From contig JARVLF010000012.1 in NCBI GenBank assembly GCA_030849465.1, positions 587,302-651,301 on the forward strand: DNA of 64,000 bases. The letters run 5' to 3'. The notes below the pieces were generated by a model. The model was not told the DNA's origin. It worked only from the letters and a program-made list of their open reading frames with translations, and did no database searches. The DNA comes from Moesziomyces globuligerus (lineage: Eukaryota > Basidiomycota > Ustilaginomycetes > Ustilaginales > Ustilaginaceae). Made by a program: the position numbers and the translations under genes. Positions 1 to 9,789 of this stretch are shown here, piece by piece (position 1 is the first letter of the stretch; every line of letters begins with the position of its first letter).

Positions 1-44
1 ATGGCCTTTCCACTGACCTTTTTTTCCTCTCTTTGCTGGTTCAG

Positions 45-299
45 GCCAATGTGATGCTGGAATATCCATTAGAGGAGGCGATCTCGCTGCTGTCTGCCAA
101 GCTCTCCAGCGCCGAAAAGTCGCTGGCGACGTCAAAGGAGGACCTCGACTTTCTGCGCGAGCAGATCACCATCATGGAGGTCAACACGGCGCGCGTGCAC
201 AACTGGGACGTCAAGCGCCGCCGCGAGCGCAGAGAACTGCTCGAGAGCAAGGGCATCAACCCGGACGCGAACGACGACAGCGCGTCCCAGGCGTCGTGA
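45..299 (+). CDS. PAC10: Prefoldin subunit 3 (PAC10/VBP1), last exon, 5' partial
   Basis: C-terminal 84 codons of the alpha-type prefoldin subunit 3. Prefoldin is a hexameric cytosolic chaperone that hands unfolded actin and tubulin to the CCT chaperonin. The exon opens after a pyrimidine-rich intron end and a TTCAG acceptor at 41-44, then reads through the family block ANVMLEYPLEEA, a coiled-coil helix, and the signature EDLDFLREQIT followed by NTARVHNWDV. The stop is TGA at 297-299. The rest of the gene lies left of the window, so the full length cannot be judged. The tail after the coiled coil is short and acidic. The identification rests on the NWDV and DFLREQ blocks and is firm. Confidence 0.9.
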   Translation, partial: ANVMLEYPLEEAISLLSAKLSSAEKSLATSKEDLDFLREQITIMEVNTARVHNWDVKRRRERRELLESKGINPDANDDSASQAS

Positions 300-396
300 G
301 TCTCCGGTCCGTCCCCAACTCCATTGTACCATACCGCACCAACGGCCAATCCACTTCTGTGCATGTTGTACCAGCCGAGAGCCATGACTGAAGCCC

Positions 397-1293
397 ATGC
401 TTGCTCTTGCCATTTTTTGCGTCGGACCGGTCAGCACGTGGCTCAAGCACGATCGCGATGTGCCAGCGAGCTCTTTGCGGACGCCGCGTGAAGAAGCCAA
501 GCATGAGGCGAGAGAGGCGAAGCAAGCAGAGCCGTCAGCAGAGGTGCAACGGAATGGGGCGGACGAGGTTGCAGAAGCCAAGTCGCAGGAGGTGACAGAG
601 CAGACCTCAGTGCAAGGCAAGCCGGCAACGGATGCGAGCGAAGCCAGGACAGCGGAGGACGCGACACGGTCCGAGCCCGCTGCGAATCTCGAGCAGAAGG
701 CCGAATCACGGCGTCCAGACGAGGTTGGACCTGCACTCGGCAGCAACATGGCAGCTGGGGCGGTAGTGGACCGGTCGAGCCTGCCCGCGTCGCTCGGTGT
801 GCCGATGAGTGATGCCTCGTCGTCCACCGCTCTGGTCGTTCCGCCGCTCAACTTCTCGATGGTTTCGCGCGGCATCTACCGGTCTGGCCATCCGAACGAG
901 CGCAACTTTGAATTCCTGCGTCGGCTCAACCTCAAAAGCGTCATGTATCTCGGCACGGAGGACTACCGCTCCAACATGACCACCTGGACCGCCTCGCAGG
1001 GCATCCGCACCTTCCACCTTCGTCTGGCGATCAACAAGGAGCCCACGGCCGAGATGGACGAGGCCGACGTCGTGCGTGCGCTGCAGCTCATCCTCCAGCC
1101 TGCCAACTGGCCCATCCTCATCCACTGCAACAAGGGCAAGTACCGCGTAGGTTGCATCGTAGGCCTCCTCCGCCGTCTCCAGGGCTGGAGCCACACGAGC
1201 ATCTTTGAGGAGTATACGCGCTTCGCCGGCACCAAGATCAGCGATCTCGAGTTCATCGAGGTCTTTGACCTCGCCAGAGTCTCGCTCACCTGA
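397..1293 (+). CDS. Siw14/Oca-type atypical dual-specificity phosphatase
   Basis: 298 aa, single exon. Residues about 1-150 are a low-complexity Ala/Glu/Ser extension, possibly beginning with a short hydrophobic stretch (LALAIFCVGPVS). Residues about 155-298 form a plant-and-fungi atypical phosphatase (PFA-DSP) domain: FSMVSRGIYRSGHPNERNF is the family's N-terminal signature and HCNKGKYRVGC is the CX5R P-loop, with the predicted nucleophile C244 and R250. Relatives such as Siw14 act on inositol pyrophosphates; others (Oca proteins) lack clear activity. Oddities: the loop residue that is usually His before the Arg is Tyr here (Y249), and the Ser/Thr normally following the Arg is Val (V251), so catalysis may be weak. 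The start at 397 is the first ATG of the frame; an upstream exon is possible. Convergent with the next gene. Confidence 0.8.
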   Translation: MLALAIFCVGPVSTWLKHDRDVPASSLRTPREEAKHEAREAKQAEPSAEVQRNGADEVAEAKSQEVTEQTSVQGKPATDASEARTAEDATRSEPAANLEQKAESRRPDEVGPALGSNMAAGAVVDRSSLPASLGVPMSDASSSTALVVPPLNFSMVSRGIYRSGHPNERNFEFLRRLNLKSVMYLGTEDYRSNMTTWTASQGIRTFHLRLAINKEPTAEMDEADVVRALQLILQPANWPILIHCNKGKYRVGCIVGLLRRLQGWSHTSIFEEYTRFAGTKISDLEFIEVFDLARVSLT

Positions 1294-1346
1294 TATCAGC
1301 AATTTGCCATGGCAAACATTGGGGAAATGCTTGTGCAGAGTGGGAT

Positions 1347-3098
1347 TCAGAACCAGACTTCGACCCATCGTCGTTGGCGGGCGTGGGCGGAGAGACGACC
1401 GCGGATGGCGTCGAGGATGCGCGCGCGCTGCCATTGCCACATGTCGACCCGCCCGGCTGAGCGCGGACATCGCACCGCTTCGATCAGTCGGCCGTCTTCC
1501 GGTGCGAGGCGCGAGACGACGGCGGGCTGGAGGGTGTTTTTGACGTAGTCGGCAAACGTCGCTCGTGCCGGCTGCCTCGTGGGCGTAGCGAACAGGTCGA
1601 AAGGATCGCCACGATGTAGTACACCGCTATACGGATCGAGCATCGGCCCGGCTTCGAAGGCCTCCTGCATCGCGCGCTGAGAATGCGTCGCGTGCCATGT
1701 CGCCACGTATGCTCCCGCGTGCTCTCGTTTTCCCAGCGCATCCCGACTGCCCGGATCGATAAACGCCTCGCAGCCCACGAGTATGAGCTGCTCGAGTCGC
1801 GGCCAGGCAACTGCATCGGCAGTCGCCCAGGAAACGCCCAACACCGCATCGGCAGATACCCAGCCGCAGTAGCTCAGGTCGAGTCGCCGCAGCTTGGGCA
1901 GGATCCGGCTGAGCTTCCGCAGGAATACCGCGGCGCGCTGAGGATCCACCGTCCCTACCGTGTCGGGCGCCCGGGCATCCAAATGGCTGTCCGCTAGACT
2001 CACCAGCTCGAGGTTGGGAAGCTGCGATAGGATGGTCAGCATCGAGGTCGAGTCCAGCGCGGAAGACGAGTGCGCGCCGCTGTTCCACCCGGCCAGGCTC
2101 AGCACACGCAGCGAAACGCCCGACTGGCCACCGCTACCGAGCAGCATCCGGTTTAGGGTCCGCGTGGATATGGTGGCGAAAGAGAGGTCGCAGCTGCCGA
2201 TCCCGCTGGTTGTATTCGAAGCAACGCTCGAGGCGTGGCTGGCGGAATCGTCGTCGTCCCAATCACCGTGACTGGCCTCCGCTTGCTCTCTCCGTTCGCT
2301 GGCGTGATCGGTGTGCTCGAGCAGCGCTTGGGCTGTCCAGTCGGCGAGTGGCCAGTCGGTGGCAGCGAGCCGACCGCAGAGTGCGAGCATGCGCTCGTGC
2401 ATGTGCCGAGGCAGATACGCCAGCACCTCGCGGATCTGGTCGATGTCCATCTCGGCGCCTGCGTCGCGCTGCTTGGATTTGCCATGTGCACGACCAAAGC
2501 TCGGCCGATTGATCGCATCAGCCACTACGCAAAGCGCCGTATCGCCGAGGCTCAGCATGGCTGTTCCCGAATCCAGAGGGGCAGGATCATCGTACACGGA
2601 GCGAACTGAGGAGCAGACAGCTGCGCGTTGAGATCTGGGCCGTCTGACTCCTTTGCTGTCCTCGCCATCTTCGAGATGGTCTGACGCTGTTGTAAGCAAG
2701 GCCGTTGCACTCGGAGCGACGAGGCCGCGCCGGATGCTGAGGCGGTCAAAGTCGCTGCGCCACGACTCGGGCGGGATGGGGCCTGCGACCTGTCTCTTGA
2801 GCTGGCGCTCTCTGGAGCGCTGGTCGCGCTCGCGCTGCGCCTGCTGTGTCGACGAGAGGAACAGGAGCCCCGCTCTGGACGATGACGATGCTTCCGGCAG
2901 ACGATGGAATGGAAGAGCGGGCTCGACAAGGCCGCTGGGCGCCTCGGTGCGGCCACGGGCGCGCCGCAGCTTGGCCTGGAGATTGCGGCATCGGCGCAGA
3001 TCCTGCTCGCGTGCGCGTGCGAGCTTCTCGTTGACGCTCGAGCTGGACGACTCGGCTTGCCCCACCATGTCAGCGAGGTATGCGATGCATTCGTGCAT
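1347..3098 (-). CDS. LRR-like (RNI-type) hypothetical protein
   Basis: I do not recognise a named orthologue. From the first ATG (3098) it is 583 aa. The frame stays open upstream to about 3174 and reads like protein there (EPTLDLTSILPGLVLR), so a 5' exon is likely and the start is uncertain. N-terminal part: a basic, probably coiled-coil segment (NEKLARAREQDLRRCRNLQ) followed by a disordered Ser/Arg stretch. The second half contains leucine-rich spacing such as LRVLSLAGW, LPNLELVSLADSHL and LRRLDLSYCGW, and then WPRLEQLILVGCEAF, typical of ribonuclease-inhibitor-like LRR proteins and F-box LRR proteins. No F-box is evident. The C-terminus is basic and rich in Trp/Arg. The role is unknown. 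Confidence 0.6.
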   Translation of the reverse strand: MHECIAYLADMVGQAESSSSSVNEKLARAREQDLRRCRNLQAKLRRARGRTEAPSGLVEPALPFHRLPEASSSSRAGLLFLSSTQQAQRERDQRSRERQLKRQVAGPIPPESWRSDFDRLSIRRGLVAPSATALLTTASDHLEDGEDSKGVRRPRSQRAAVCSSVRSVYDDPAPLDSGTAMLSLGDTALCVVADAINRPSFGRAHGKSKQRDAGAEMDIDQIREVLAYLPRHMHERMLALCGRLAATDWPLADWTAQALLEHTDHASERREQAEASHGDWDDDDSASHASSVASNTTSGIGSCDLSFATISTRTLNRMLLGSGGQSGVSLRVLSLAGWNSGAHSSSALDSTSMLTILSQLPNLELVSLADSHLDARAPDTVGTVDPQRAAVFLRKLSRILPKLRRLDLSYCGWVSADAVLGVSWATADAVAWPRLEQLILVGCEAFIDPGSRDALGKREHAGAYVATWHATHSQRAMQEAFEAGPMLDPYSGVLHRGDPFDLFATPTRQPARATFADYVKNTLQPAVVSRLAPEDGRLIEAVRCPRSAGRVDMWQWQRARILDAIRGRLSAHARQRRWVEVWF

Positions 3099-3458
3099 GC
3101 GTAGGACGAGGCCAGGCAAGATGGAGGTCAAGTCGAGCGTTGGCTCGGCTACCGTGTGGAGGTCCGTTCGCTTGAGAAATCAATTTAGTCAGGGCGAGAT
3201 TAAGTTGAAATCTATAGGGTTTTTGTTGGTACTAAAATGTGTCGGACGCCATCTAACACAGGTTGAGGCCTCTCAGTCTCAGCTTCAGCCTCGTCTCGCA
3301 TTGCCTTGCCTTGCGCACATCTACGCAGCTGCACACTCTGGGCGGTTTTGGGATACAGATACATTCGAAGCAAGCGGGTCGATCGGGTCGACGATACAGC
3401 AGCAGAGCAGGAGGGTATCAGATAAGTACAGGAAGGGGGGGCAGAGGAGATGAAGCGA
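3099..3458. other. Intergenic, annexin 3' side / LRR gene 5' side
   Basis: Both flanking genes are on the minus strand. The right part holds annexin 3' UTR. The left part probably includes the missing 5' exon and promoter of the LRR-like gene; CTGAC and a pyrimidine run near 3180-3200 (minus strand) could be an intron end. No other feature seen. Confidence 0.4.
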
Positions 3459-4754
3459 TCAGGAGCCGACCATGGCGGAGAGCATGCGCTTGTAGTCGCC
3501 GCTGGTCTCGCCTTCGACGCGGTTCTTGAGGCCCTTCTTGTGGAAGTGCTGTGCGTAGGCGGGCTTGACCTGGCCCTCGAAGCGGGGCCTGTTCCAGTGG
3601 AGGCGTGCGACGCGGTAGACGAGACGCTCGTCCTTGGTGCCCATGCCCTTCATGCTGTCCTCGAGGAGACGCGCGTCTCGGATGACGCCCTGGCCGTCGT
3701 TCTCGGCGCCATCGACGATGAAGCGCAACGCGTCGCGCATGTGACCCGAGAACTCGGAGTCGATCATGCTGGAGAGCGGCTTGCGGTAGAGGCGGTGGTA
3801 GGCCTGGGCGACGGCGGCGAGATGCGGTGTGCTGCGCTGGATGAGGATACCGCAGATGGCAATCTCGTCGGTGCCGGCGCCCTTTGCGGCGGCGTGGAGG
3901 GCGGCAGCGTCTGCCTCGGCTGCCTGATGGTTGAGGGGGGCGTTGTCTTCCTGGCGGACGCCCTGCATGGCCATGGTGAACATGCGCTTTGTCTTGAACG
4001 AGAGCTCGTCCTCGACGACGCGCTCGAGGTCTTTACCGTAGGTGGCGCGGTAGGCCTGCTTGAGGATGTACATGTCCGAGTTTGTCCTGCCGAGGATGAC
4101 TTCGTTGAGCAGGTCCTCGTGGGTGCCGGCGCCCTGGCAGGCGCGCTTGATGAGCCAGCAGTCGTAGAGGACGGGGCCGAGGACCTTTGCGCGGAGGGCA
4201 GCCTCGAACCAGCCGGAAGTCTCCTTTTCGAGCACTTGGAGGAGGTCCTTACCGACGGTCGCCTTGAAGGTGTTGCGAAGCGCGTCGATTTGGAAGGCGT
4301 CGAGCGGTGCGAGGGTGGCGATGAGCGCGCCCTCGTCTGTGCCGAAGCCCTTGGTGGCCTTGCGGATCCTCTCTACGTCTTGAGCGGCATTGTAGCCGGG
4401 CGGAGGAGGGGCAGGCATGTTGGGAGGCGGGGGCGGGACGGGCACGCCGAGGTAGAAGGCAGCTGCGGCGGCAGGCGGTGCGGCTGCTGGTGGTGGAGCG
4501 CCGTAAGCGTAACCATGTTGGGGAGGAGCGTGGTGTTGGTGGTGATGCTGCTGTGGGTAAGCGTGCTGAGGCGGGCCAGGAGGAGGAGCATAGTTGCCAC
4601 CGTAAGGAGCGGGAGGAGGAGCGCCGTAGCCGCCAGCGTGGGGCGGCGGGGGGCCACCGGGAGGAGGGTAAGCACCGTAGCCACCGCCCTGAGGCATGGG
4701 GGGTGGTGCGCCGTAGCCCTGCGGGGGCGGGTATGGATTCTGTTGCCAGGACAT
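3459..4754 (-). CDS. Annexin with Pro/Gly/Tyr-rich N-terminal tail
   Basis: 431 aa, single exon. Calcium-dependent phospholipid-binding protein. Residues 1-122 are a tail of PPPQGYGAPPP/GGYGAYPPP-like repeats with a His/Gln patch, resembling the tails of annexin A7/A11 that drive phase separation and partner binding. Residues about 125-431 hold four annexin repeats: KGFGTDEGAL (repeat 1), QGAGTHEDLL (2), KGAGTDEIAI (3) and KGMGTKDERL (4). Each has the GxGT loop used in type II Ca sites, with the downstream acidic cap visible in several. Start chosen at the ATG before SWQQ: the frame runs 51 codons further upstream, but that part is promoter-like and includes a TATATAAG-type box on the minus strand near 4820-4830. 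Divergent from the alkaline phosphatase gene. Confidence 0.92.
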   Translation of the reverse strand: MSWQQNPYPPPQGYGAPPPMPQGGGYGAYPPPGGPPPPHAGGYGAPPPAPYGGNYAPPPGPPQHAYPQQHHHQHHAPPQHGYAYGAPPPAAAPPAAAAAFYLGVPVPPPPPNMPAPPPPGYNAAQDVERIRKATKGFGTDEGALIATLAPLDAFQIDALRNTFKATVGKDLLQVLEKETSGWFEAALRAKVLGPVLYDCWLIKRACQGAGTHEDLLNEVILGRTNSDMYILKQAYRATYGKDLERVVEDELSFKTKRMFTMAMQGVRQEDNAPLNHQAAEADAAALHAAAKGAGTDEIAICGILIQRSTPHLAAVAQAYHRLYRKPLSSMIDSEFSGHMRDALRFIVDGAENDGQGVIRDARLLEDSMKGMGTKDERLVYRVARLHWNRPRFEGQVKPAYAQHFHKKGLKNRVEGETSGDYKRMLSAMVGS

Positions 4755-5330
4755 GTTGTTGCGTTGATCGTTGAGCGGTGTGGGATGGGGATGGATGGCA
4801 GAGTGCACGGGATGGACGAACTTATATGGGATCGACTTGTCGAGGGCACGAGGGCTATGAGCAGTGCGAGTGGAGTGTGCACGGGGCGGCAAGCAAGCAG
4901 CCTCCATGTCTTGGCACTCGGAAGGCGGAAGTGGCCGAGCTCATCTCCCTCATGCGCACAGCCCAGCGCAGCCTCGGCGCAGCCTCTGCGCAGCCACCCG
5001 CGCAGCCATCCGTGCAAAGGCGGTGTCGCGTAAATGGCAAATAAATTCCAGCCAAAGGCAGTGCGCCGCACGTCATCACACCGCATCCCGCGCCTCGAAC
5101 ACGAATTCAAGCCGTTGATGCAACTTGATGCCGATCTCACACGGCATGACATGACAATGCGGCGCGTGCACAGCTCGGCTCGGCTTGGCTTTGCCTGGCT
5201 CGGGCGCTGCTTGTCAGGGACTGCGCCACCCCTCCGTAGTGGATCCTCGTCACTCCGGCACACCATACACCTACTGAGTCCACTCGCTCCATCTACCGTC
5301 GGACAGCAAGTGCGACCACATCCCGCATCC
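4755..5330. promoter_or_regulatory. Divergent promoter region, annexin / alkaline phosphatase
   Basis: 576 bp between two divergently transcribed starts. It contains a CATATAAG-like TATA element for the annexin side (minus strand, about 4821-4830) and a short imperfect direct repeat of CGCAGCC units at about 4963-5010. An open frame crosses the right part into the phosphatase but shows no protein-like features. Confidence 0.4.
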
Positions 5331-7157
5331 ATGTCCGACGCAAAGCTCCCGCAGCCCGTCAGCGCTGCGCCTCCCCACGCCCATCATGCCACCGCACAAC
5401 CCCGCCGCCCCTACACCATGCGCCACGCCCTCCGAGACGTGTTCAAGGGCTTCCTCATCGCCATGGTCATCCTCTTCCCGAGCCAGACCGTCTCCTACGC
5501 ATCAGACATCGCACATGGCGCATGGCACTGGCCCTGGTCGCCGCGCCATGTCAGGACCAACGTCATCCTCATGATCAGCGATGGCTACGGCCCCGCCTCG
5601 GTCGCCTTCACCCGCCACTTTGCCCAGGCGCTCATCAACGACACCCACTACGACAGCCCCTTCCAGCTCCCGCTCGACACCATCCTCGTCGGCACACACC
5701 GCTCCAGATCCTCTTCCTCTCTCATCACCGACTCCGCCGCAGGCGCTACCGCCTTCTCGTGCGCCAAAAAGTCGTACAACGGCGCCATCGGCGTCACCCC
5801 AGACGCCAAGCCCTGCGGCACCGTCTTCGAGGCCGCAAAGCGCAACGGCCTCCTCACCGGCGTCGTCGTCACCTCGCGCCTCACCGACGCAACCCCGGCC
5901 GCCTTCATCTCTCACGCCGCCTCCCGCGCACAAGAGCCTCTCATCGCTTCCCAGCTCATCGGCGGCGACAAGAACCCGCTCGGACAACGCACGCTCGACC
6001 TCGCCATCGGCGGTGGAGGCTGTGCCTTCCTCCCCAACTCGTCCACCTCCTCGTGCAGGCTCGACGACGAGGACACCGTGCAGCTCGCAAAGGACCTCGG
6101 CTGGGATGTTCGTCTGAGCTTCCCTTCCGACGCCTCCAGCTTGCACCGCGCCGACGTCTTTGCACACGCCCCCGAGCCAACGCTGCCTTTCATGGCGCTC
6201 CTGTCCCCCGGTAACACTCCTTACGAGATCGACCGCATCAACGCTCCCCGTGCTGGTCTCAAGCCGCTCAAGCACTTTGCTAGCAAGGCGCTCCAGATTC
6301 TCGGCGAGTCGGACCAGAACAAGCACGGCTTCATCCTCATGATCGAGGGCTCCCAGATCGACCTCTGCGCGCACAACAACGACCCGGCCTGCCACGCCAG
6401 GGAGGCGCTCGCCTACCACGACGCCATCCAGATGGTCAAACAGTGGGTCGACAGGCACAACTCGCGCGACGAGAGGACGCTCCTCATCTCGACCTCAGAC
6501 CACGAGACGGGCGGTGTCACCCTTGGAAGGCAGTTGACGCCCGACTACCCCAACTACGCCTACTACCCGGAGAGGCTCTTGGAGGCCAAGCACTCGACCC
6601 CCGTGCTCACCGCCGTGCTCATCGAGTTTGTCAGGCTCGAGCAGGCCAAGGCCAAGCAAGCCAAGAGCCACGTCAGCGAGAAGCGCGTCAAGGACTTTAT
6701 CAGGCATAGCATCCTCGGCTCCGCAGGCTTGGGCTTCCACTCCGACCGTCAGGGTGGTAAGCCTACGGACGATGAGGTCGAGGCGGTCTTCAGCGTCGTC
6801 AAGGATGAGATCCTGTCACCCCACGTGGGTCAGCAGGATCTGACGGATGCCGTGCAGTTTATCAACACGGCCGGTACCACCTCGCACCACGTGCAGGATC
6901 ACACGGTGAGCACCAGGGGACCTGTGCCCGGCGTCAACCTGGACGGCATCCGTCGTGCCATCTCGGACGTCGCTGCACGCAGGGCCGAGATCGGCTTCTC
7001 CACCTCGGGCCACACGGGCATCGACATCAACGTCTACGCTCACGGCTACGGCCTCCACGATCTCATCGGCAACCAGGACAACACCAACATCGGCTCCGTC
7101 ATCCAGAAGCTCCTCAACTTAGACCTCGACGCCGTCACTCGAGACCTCAACAAGTAG
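5331..7157 (+). CDS. PHO8: Alkaline phosphatase, PHO8-like, membrane anchored
   Basis: 608 aa. Phosphomonoesterase of the alkaline phosphatase superfamily, expected in the vacuole with the active site in the lumen. An N-terminal cytosolic segment of about 35 residues precedes a hydrophobic signal-anchor (FKGFLIAMVILFPSQTVSYA, residues about 37-56), the type II topology of yeast Pho8. Metal and catalytic residues are visible: D84 in the DGYG block, the nucleophile S135 in TDSAAGATAF, D390/H391/E392 in SDHETGG, and H561 in SGHTG. Start taken at the ATG at 5331: the frame is open 99 codons further upstream, but that part lies in the divergent promoter. No PHO-box was confirmed by eye. The 3' end is convergent with RPL7 across about 0.7 kb. 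Confidence 0.93.
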   Translation: MSDAKLPQPVSAAPPHAHHATAQPRRPYTMRHALRDVFKGFLIAMVILFPSQTVSYASDIAHGAWHWPWSPRHVRTNVILMISDGYGPASVAFTRHFAQALINDTHYDSPFQLPLDTILVGTHRSRSSSSLITDSAAGATAFSCAKKSYNGAIGVTPDAKPCGTVFEAAKRNGLLTGVVVTSRLTDATPAAFISHAASRAQEPLIASQLIGGDKNPLGQRTLDLAIGGGGCAFLPNSSTSSCRLDDEDTVQLAKDLGWDVRLSFPSDASSLHRADVFAHAPEPTLPFMALLSPGNTPYEIDRINAPRAGLKPLKHFASKALQILGESDQNKHGFILMIEGSQIDLCAHNNDPACHAREALAYHDAIQMVKQWVDRHNSRDERTLLISTSDHETGGVTLGRQLTPDYPNYAYYPERLLEAKHSTPVLTAVLIEFVRLEQAKAKQAKSHVSEKRVKDFIRHSILGSAGLGFHSDRQGGKPTDDEVEAVFSVVKDEILSPHVGQQDLTDAVQFINTAGTTSHHVQDHTVSTRGPVPGVNLDGIRRAISDVAARRAEIGFSTSGHTGIDINVYAHGYGLHDLIGNQDNTNIGSVIQKLLNLDLDAVTRDLNK

Positions 7158-7872
7158 ATTCATACCCTTCCCCCTCCGTCAATCCTCGTTTCCTTACACC
7201 TGCATCACGTGGCATCATATCATCCGCACCTGCAATCACTTCATCTTTTCGTCCAACACGCGCGACACGCTGAAATGCAGAAGACCGGTTCAAGGATTGC
7301 TGGATCGGAACGTGATTTTTTGGGGGTGTGTGTGGATGGGGATGACATATGAGTGTGAAACCCCGAGTCTCGTCTTGAAGTGCGGATCTTTAAAGGGATG
7401 CAGGTGCGACCGACACGATGCAACAAGGAGAAAAGAGGGAGAAGCGTTGTACAGGTGAAAGGATACATGCGTGTAGGCAACGCAAACCGCAGCCCAAGCC
7501 CTACCCAAGACGAGAAACGAGAAACGATGTATGACGGTTGGACGGCGCAACGCCCTGACCGACCTGGCAGGAGAGAGGCGGAAGCAGACCAGCGAATCCA
7601 TAAAACAACTGCAAAAGCTGTCTCGCTGCCAGCCAGCACGAACGTGCGCGCGCACGGGGTCCGACCTTTTGAGCTTGACAACCAACCCTGACCTCAGGCG
7701 AGCCGCCAGAGGTGATTGCCGCAAGGGAATAGAGGAGGACAAATGCAAGAGTGGGAAATGCGTACACGACAACGAAACTAAGAGACACGACCACAACGAC
7801 TGCCCACTTCGACCCTCACATCGCAAAGGCTGCAAGAGCGCGAGGCAGAGCTAGCCGCAGCTGTATGTGCAC
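7158..7872. other. Convergent intergenic region (3' UTRs)
   Basis: 715 bp between the stops of alkaline phosphatase (+) and RPL7 (-). Short overlapping frames exist on both strands but none has protein-like composition or a family motif. I see only probable 3' untranslated sequence. Confidence 0.4.
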
Positions 7873-9789
7873 TTAGTTCATGCGGCGGACGATGGCGTTG
7901 ATGGCCTCACCACGGTCGCCGGTGTTGCCGCCCTCGGTGTAGTGGGTGAGCTTCTTGCCCTTGAAGCCGCCGTTGGGGTTCGAGAGCTTGAAGGCCCAGA
8001 GGAAGTTGGTGACAGCCTTGAAGTTGGGGCCGCAGGTGGCGATCTCGTGGACAATGTCCTCGATCGAGAGGATGCCGTACTTGCCGAGGTTCTCCTCGAT
8101 GATCTTGTTGTCGTTGATGGGGAGACGCTGGCGGTTGACCTTGGCGTAACCACGCTTGTAGACAAGGTCGCGGATGGTCTTGAGGTTGGGCGCACCGTAG
8201 GTGACGTAGGGCTGAACAAGCTGGAGCATTTGCGAGGTGGCCTTGGTCAGGCGGACGAAGACACCGTTGTTGATCTGGAGCAGGCGGAGGAGCTGCAGGA
8301 TCTTGCGGGGCTTGGGGGCGATGTTGTTGATACCGCGGAGACGGACGACGAAGACGACCTTGGGCTGGCCGGCGACGTAGAAGTCACCCTTGGCCTTGGC
8401 GGCGCGGCGGAGACGGATCTCCTCACGCTCAGCGGTGCGGTACTCCTTGGTGTACTGCTCGGCGCGCTTGAAGATGACCTTGCGCTTGGCGAGGTTGGCC
8501 TGCAAAGGACGAAAAGTCGCATGGAGATGAAGCGGACATAGGTGTCAATAATGGGCTCGTACAGGTGTGGAAGAGATCTGCCAATCCATCGCATCGCTTG
8601 CAACTGCATTTCCATGGCTTTGTCGCCGTCCATCGTGGTCCGTCGCCACATCTTGCAGTCGCGAGGCGAGCTGCAACCAGAGATAACCCTCAGCCCCGAA
8701 AGATGGTATGTTTCGGCAGCATCGTCCGTAGACTAGCCCGAAGTGTTGGTGTGTTTATGCATCACTGAGTTGACTCTTTGTTCCCTCCATGGAATCCGTG
8801 GATGGTCCACCATGCCCTGCCCGGTGCCTTTCCTAGTGTTCCCAGCTGCAAGCGTGTGCGTTGTTTTGGCGAGAAGAGATGCAATGCTTACCTTCTTGGT
8901 CTCGGCGGCCTTGGCGGCCTTCTCCTCGCGGGCCTTGGCGTCCGACTTCCTCTTCTTGAGGAGAGTCTCGGGGACGAGGACGTCGTGAGCCGAGGGGACG
9001 GTGCTGTGGGAGCAATCGCAAGAAAGCACGGCAAAAGTCAGTCTGGTGTTCGATGTACGCAAGAGAGTCGATCTGGTGACGATGTGCAGCACGGCAGCAC
9101 GGAGCACTTCAAGTCGCAGAACCATGGCAGGGTGTCGAAAGCAGCAGCAGAAGCATCAATGTTGTGGTGCATGGAGGATTCGCGGGACAAGGCAAGGCTG
9201 TGCCGTGAGATGCCAGGAATCGGACCAAGATTGCGGAAGACTGTGGCTACGCCCAGTCGTCCAAATGAGAACGAATGCTGCCTCATCACAGGCAGACATG
9301 TCGAGAAGATGTAGCCAAAGTGCCCACCCGAGGCTCGGATGCGCTGATGTCGAGAGTAGGTGCTGTCTGACCGTGCCCTGCGTCCCCACTCTTGATGACT
9401 TCGATCATCCTAGTGAGTCGATCGAGTGGACTGCACGTTGCACGAGAGACTCGTCGTCACGCCTCCTCTTTCATGTCGTGTTTGTGCGCTGTGCCGGGTC
9501 GGTTGGACACTTTGTGCTGTGATCACGGGATCCGAAGGATCGGGATGGAGCCCTTCCTGCAACGCTGCGGACAGAGCGAATCCGCTACTGTACGGATACT
9601 GGTGGCGGTCTGGCTTTGGTGTATCTTTGGGGATGCTTTTCTGTAATGCTGCTGCCGGTGTGGTGTTGGATGTGCTGCTGCTGCTGCTGCTGCTGCCGAT
9701 GATGCTGTGCTGGGACTGTGCGCGCTTGGATGTGCGATGCCGACGATCGCACCTGTGGTGGATACATACGTGCGAATCTGAGCCGACAT
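7873..9789 (-). CDS. RPL7: 60S ribosomal protein L7 (uL30), three exons
   Basis: Exons (minus strand): 9789-9770, 9003-8892 and 8499-7873; 252 aa, close to the family's usual 245-250. Exon 2 encodes the conserved N-terminal block [18 protein letters not shown] and ends ETKK before GTAAGC. Exon 3 begins [16 protein letters not shown] and carries the L30 core ([36 protein letters not shown]). Exon 1 is a 20-nt piece, ATG TCG GCT CAG ATT CGC AC, next to GTATGT. It restores the phase across a 766-nt intron but rests only on a good donor and phase, so it is less certain than the rest. A large-subunit protein binding 25S/5S rRNA. The second intron (392 nt) carries a box C/D snoRNA, annotated separately. 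Divergent from ATG12. Confidence 0.9.
8685..8771 (-). ncRNA. Box C/D snoRNA in RPL7 intron 2 (snR39/snR39b/snR59-like)
   Basis: Read on the minus strand: a terminal stem AACTC (8771-8767) pairs with GGGTT (8689-8685); box C is GTGATGC (8765-8759, last base off consensus); box D is CTGA (8693-8690). Directly upstream of box D is a 13-nt antisense element, ACCATCTTTCGGG (8707-8695), complementary to the conserved 25S rRNA stretch CCCGAAAGATGGT. Counting five bases up from box D places the methyl group on the G of CCCGAA, the yeast G805 position (snR39b). The yeast snoRNAs hosted in RPL7A/B introns, snR39 and snR59, target A807 two bases away. Host gene and target region therefore both agree with yeast. 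The rRNA and yeast details are from memory. Confidence 0.75.

Noticed and set aside
3450..5033. 527-codon plus-strand frame opposite the annexin gene
   Set aside because: It is the antisense of the annexin Pro/Gly tail and GC-rich core; no family motif, while the minus strand is a clear annexin.
7290..7835. 181-codon minus-strand frame between PHO8 and RPL7
   Set aside because: Ser/Leu/Arg-rich random-looking translation in a convergent 3' region; no support beyond openness.
9283..9289. Perfect box C (GTGATGA on the minus strand) in RPL7 intron 1
   Set aside because: No CTGA box D within a normal snoRNA length and no terminal stem; the nearest CTGA is about 240 nt away.
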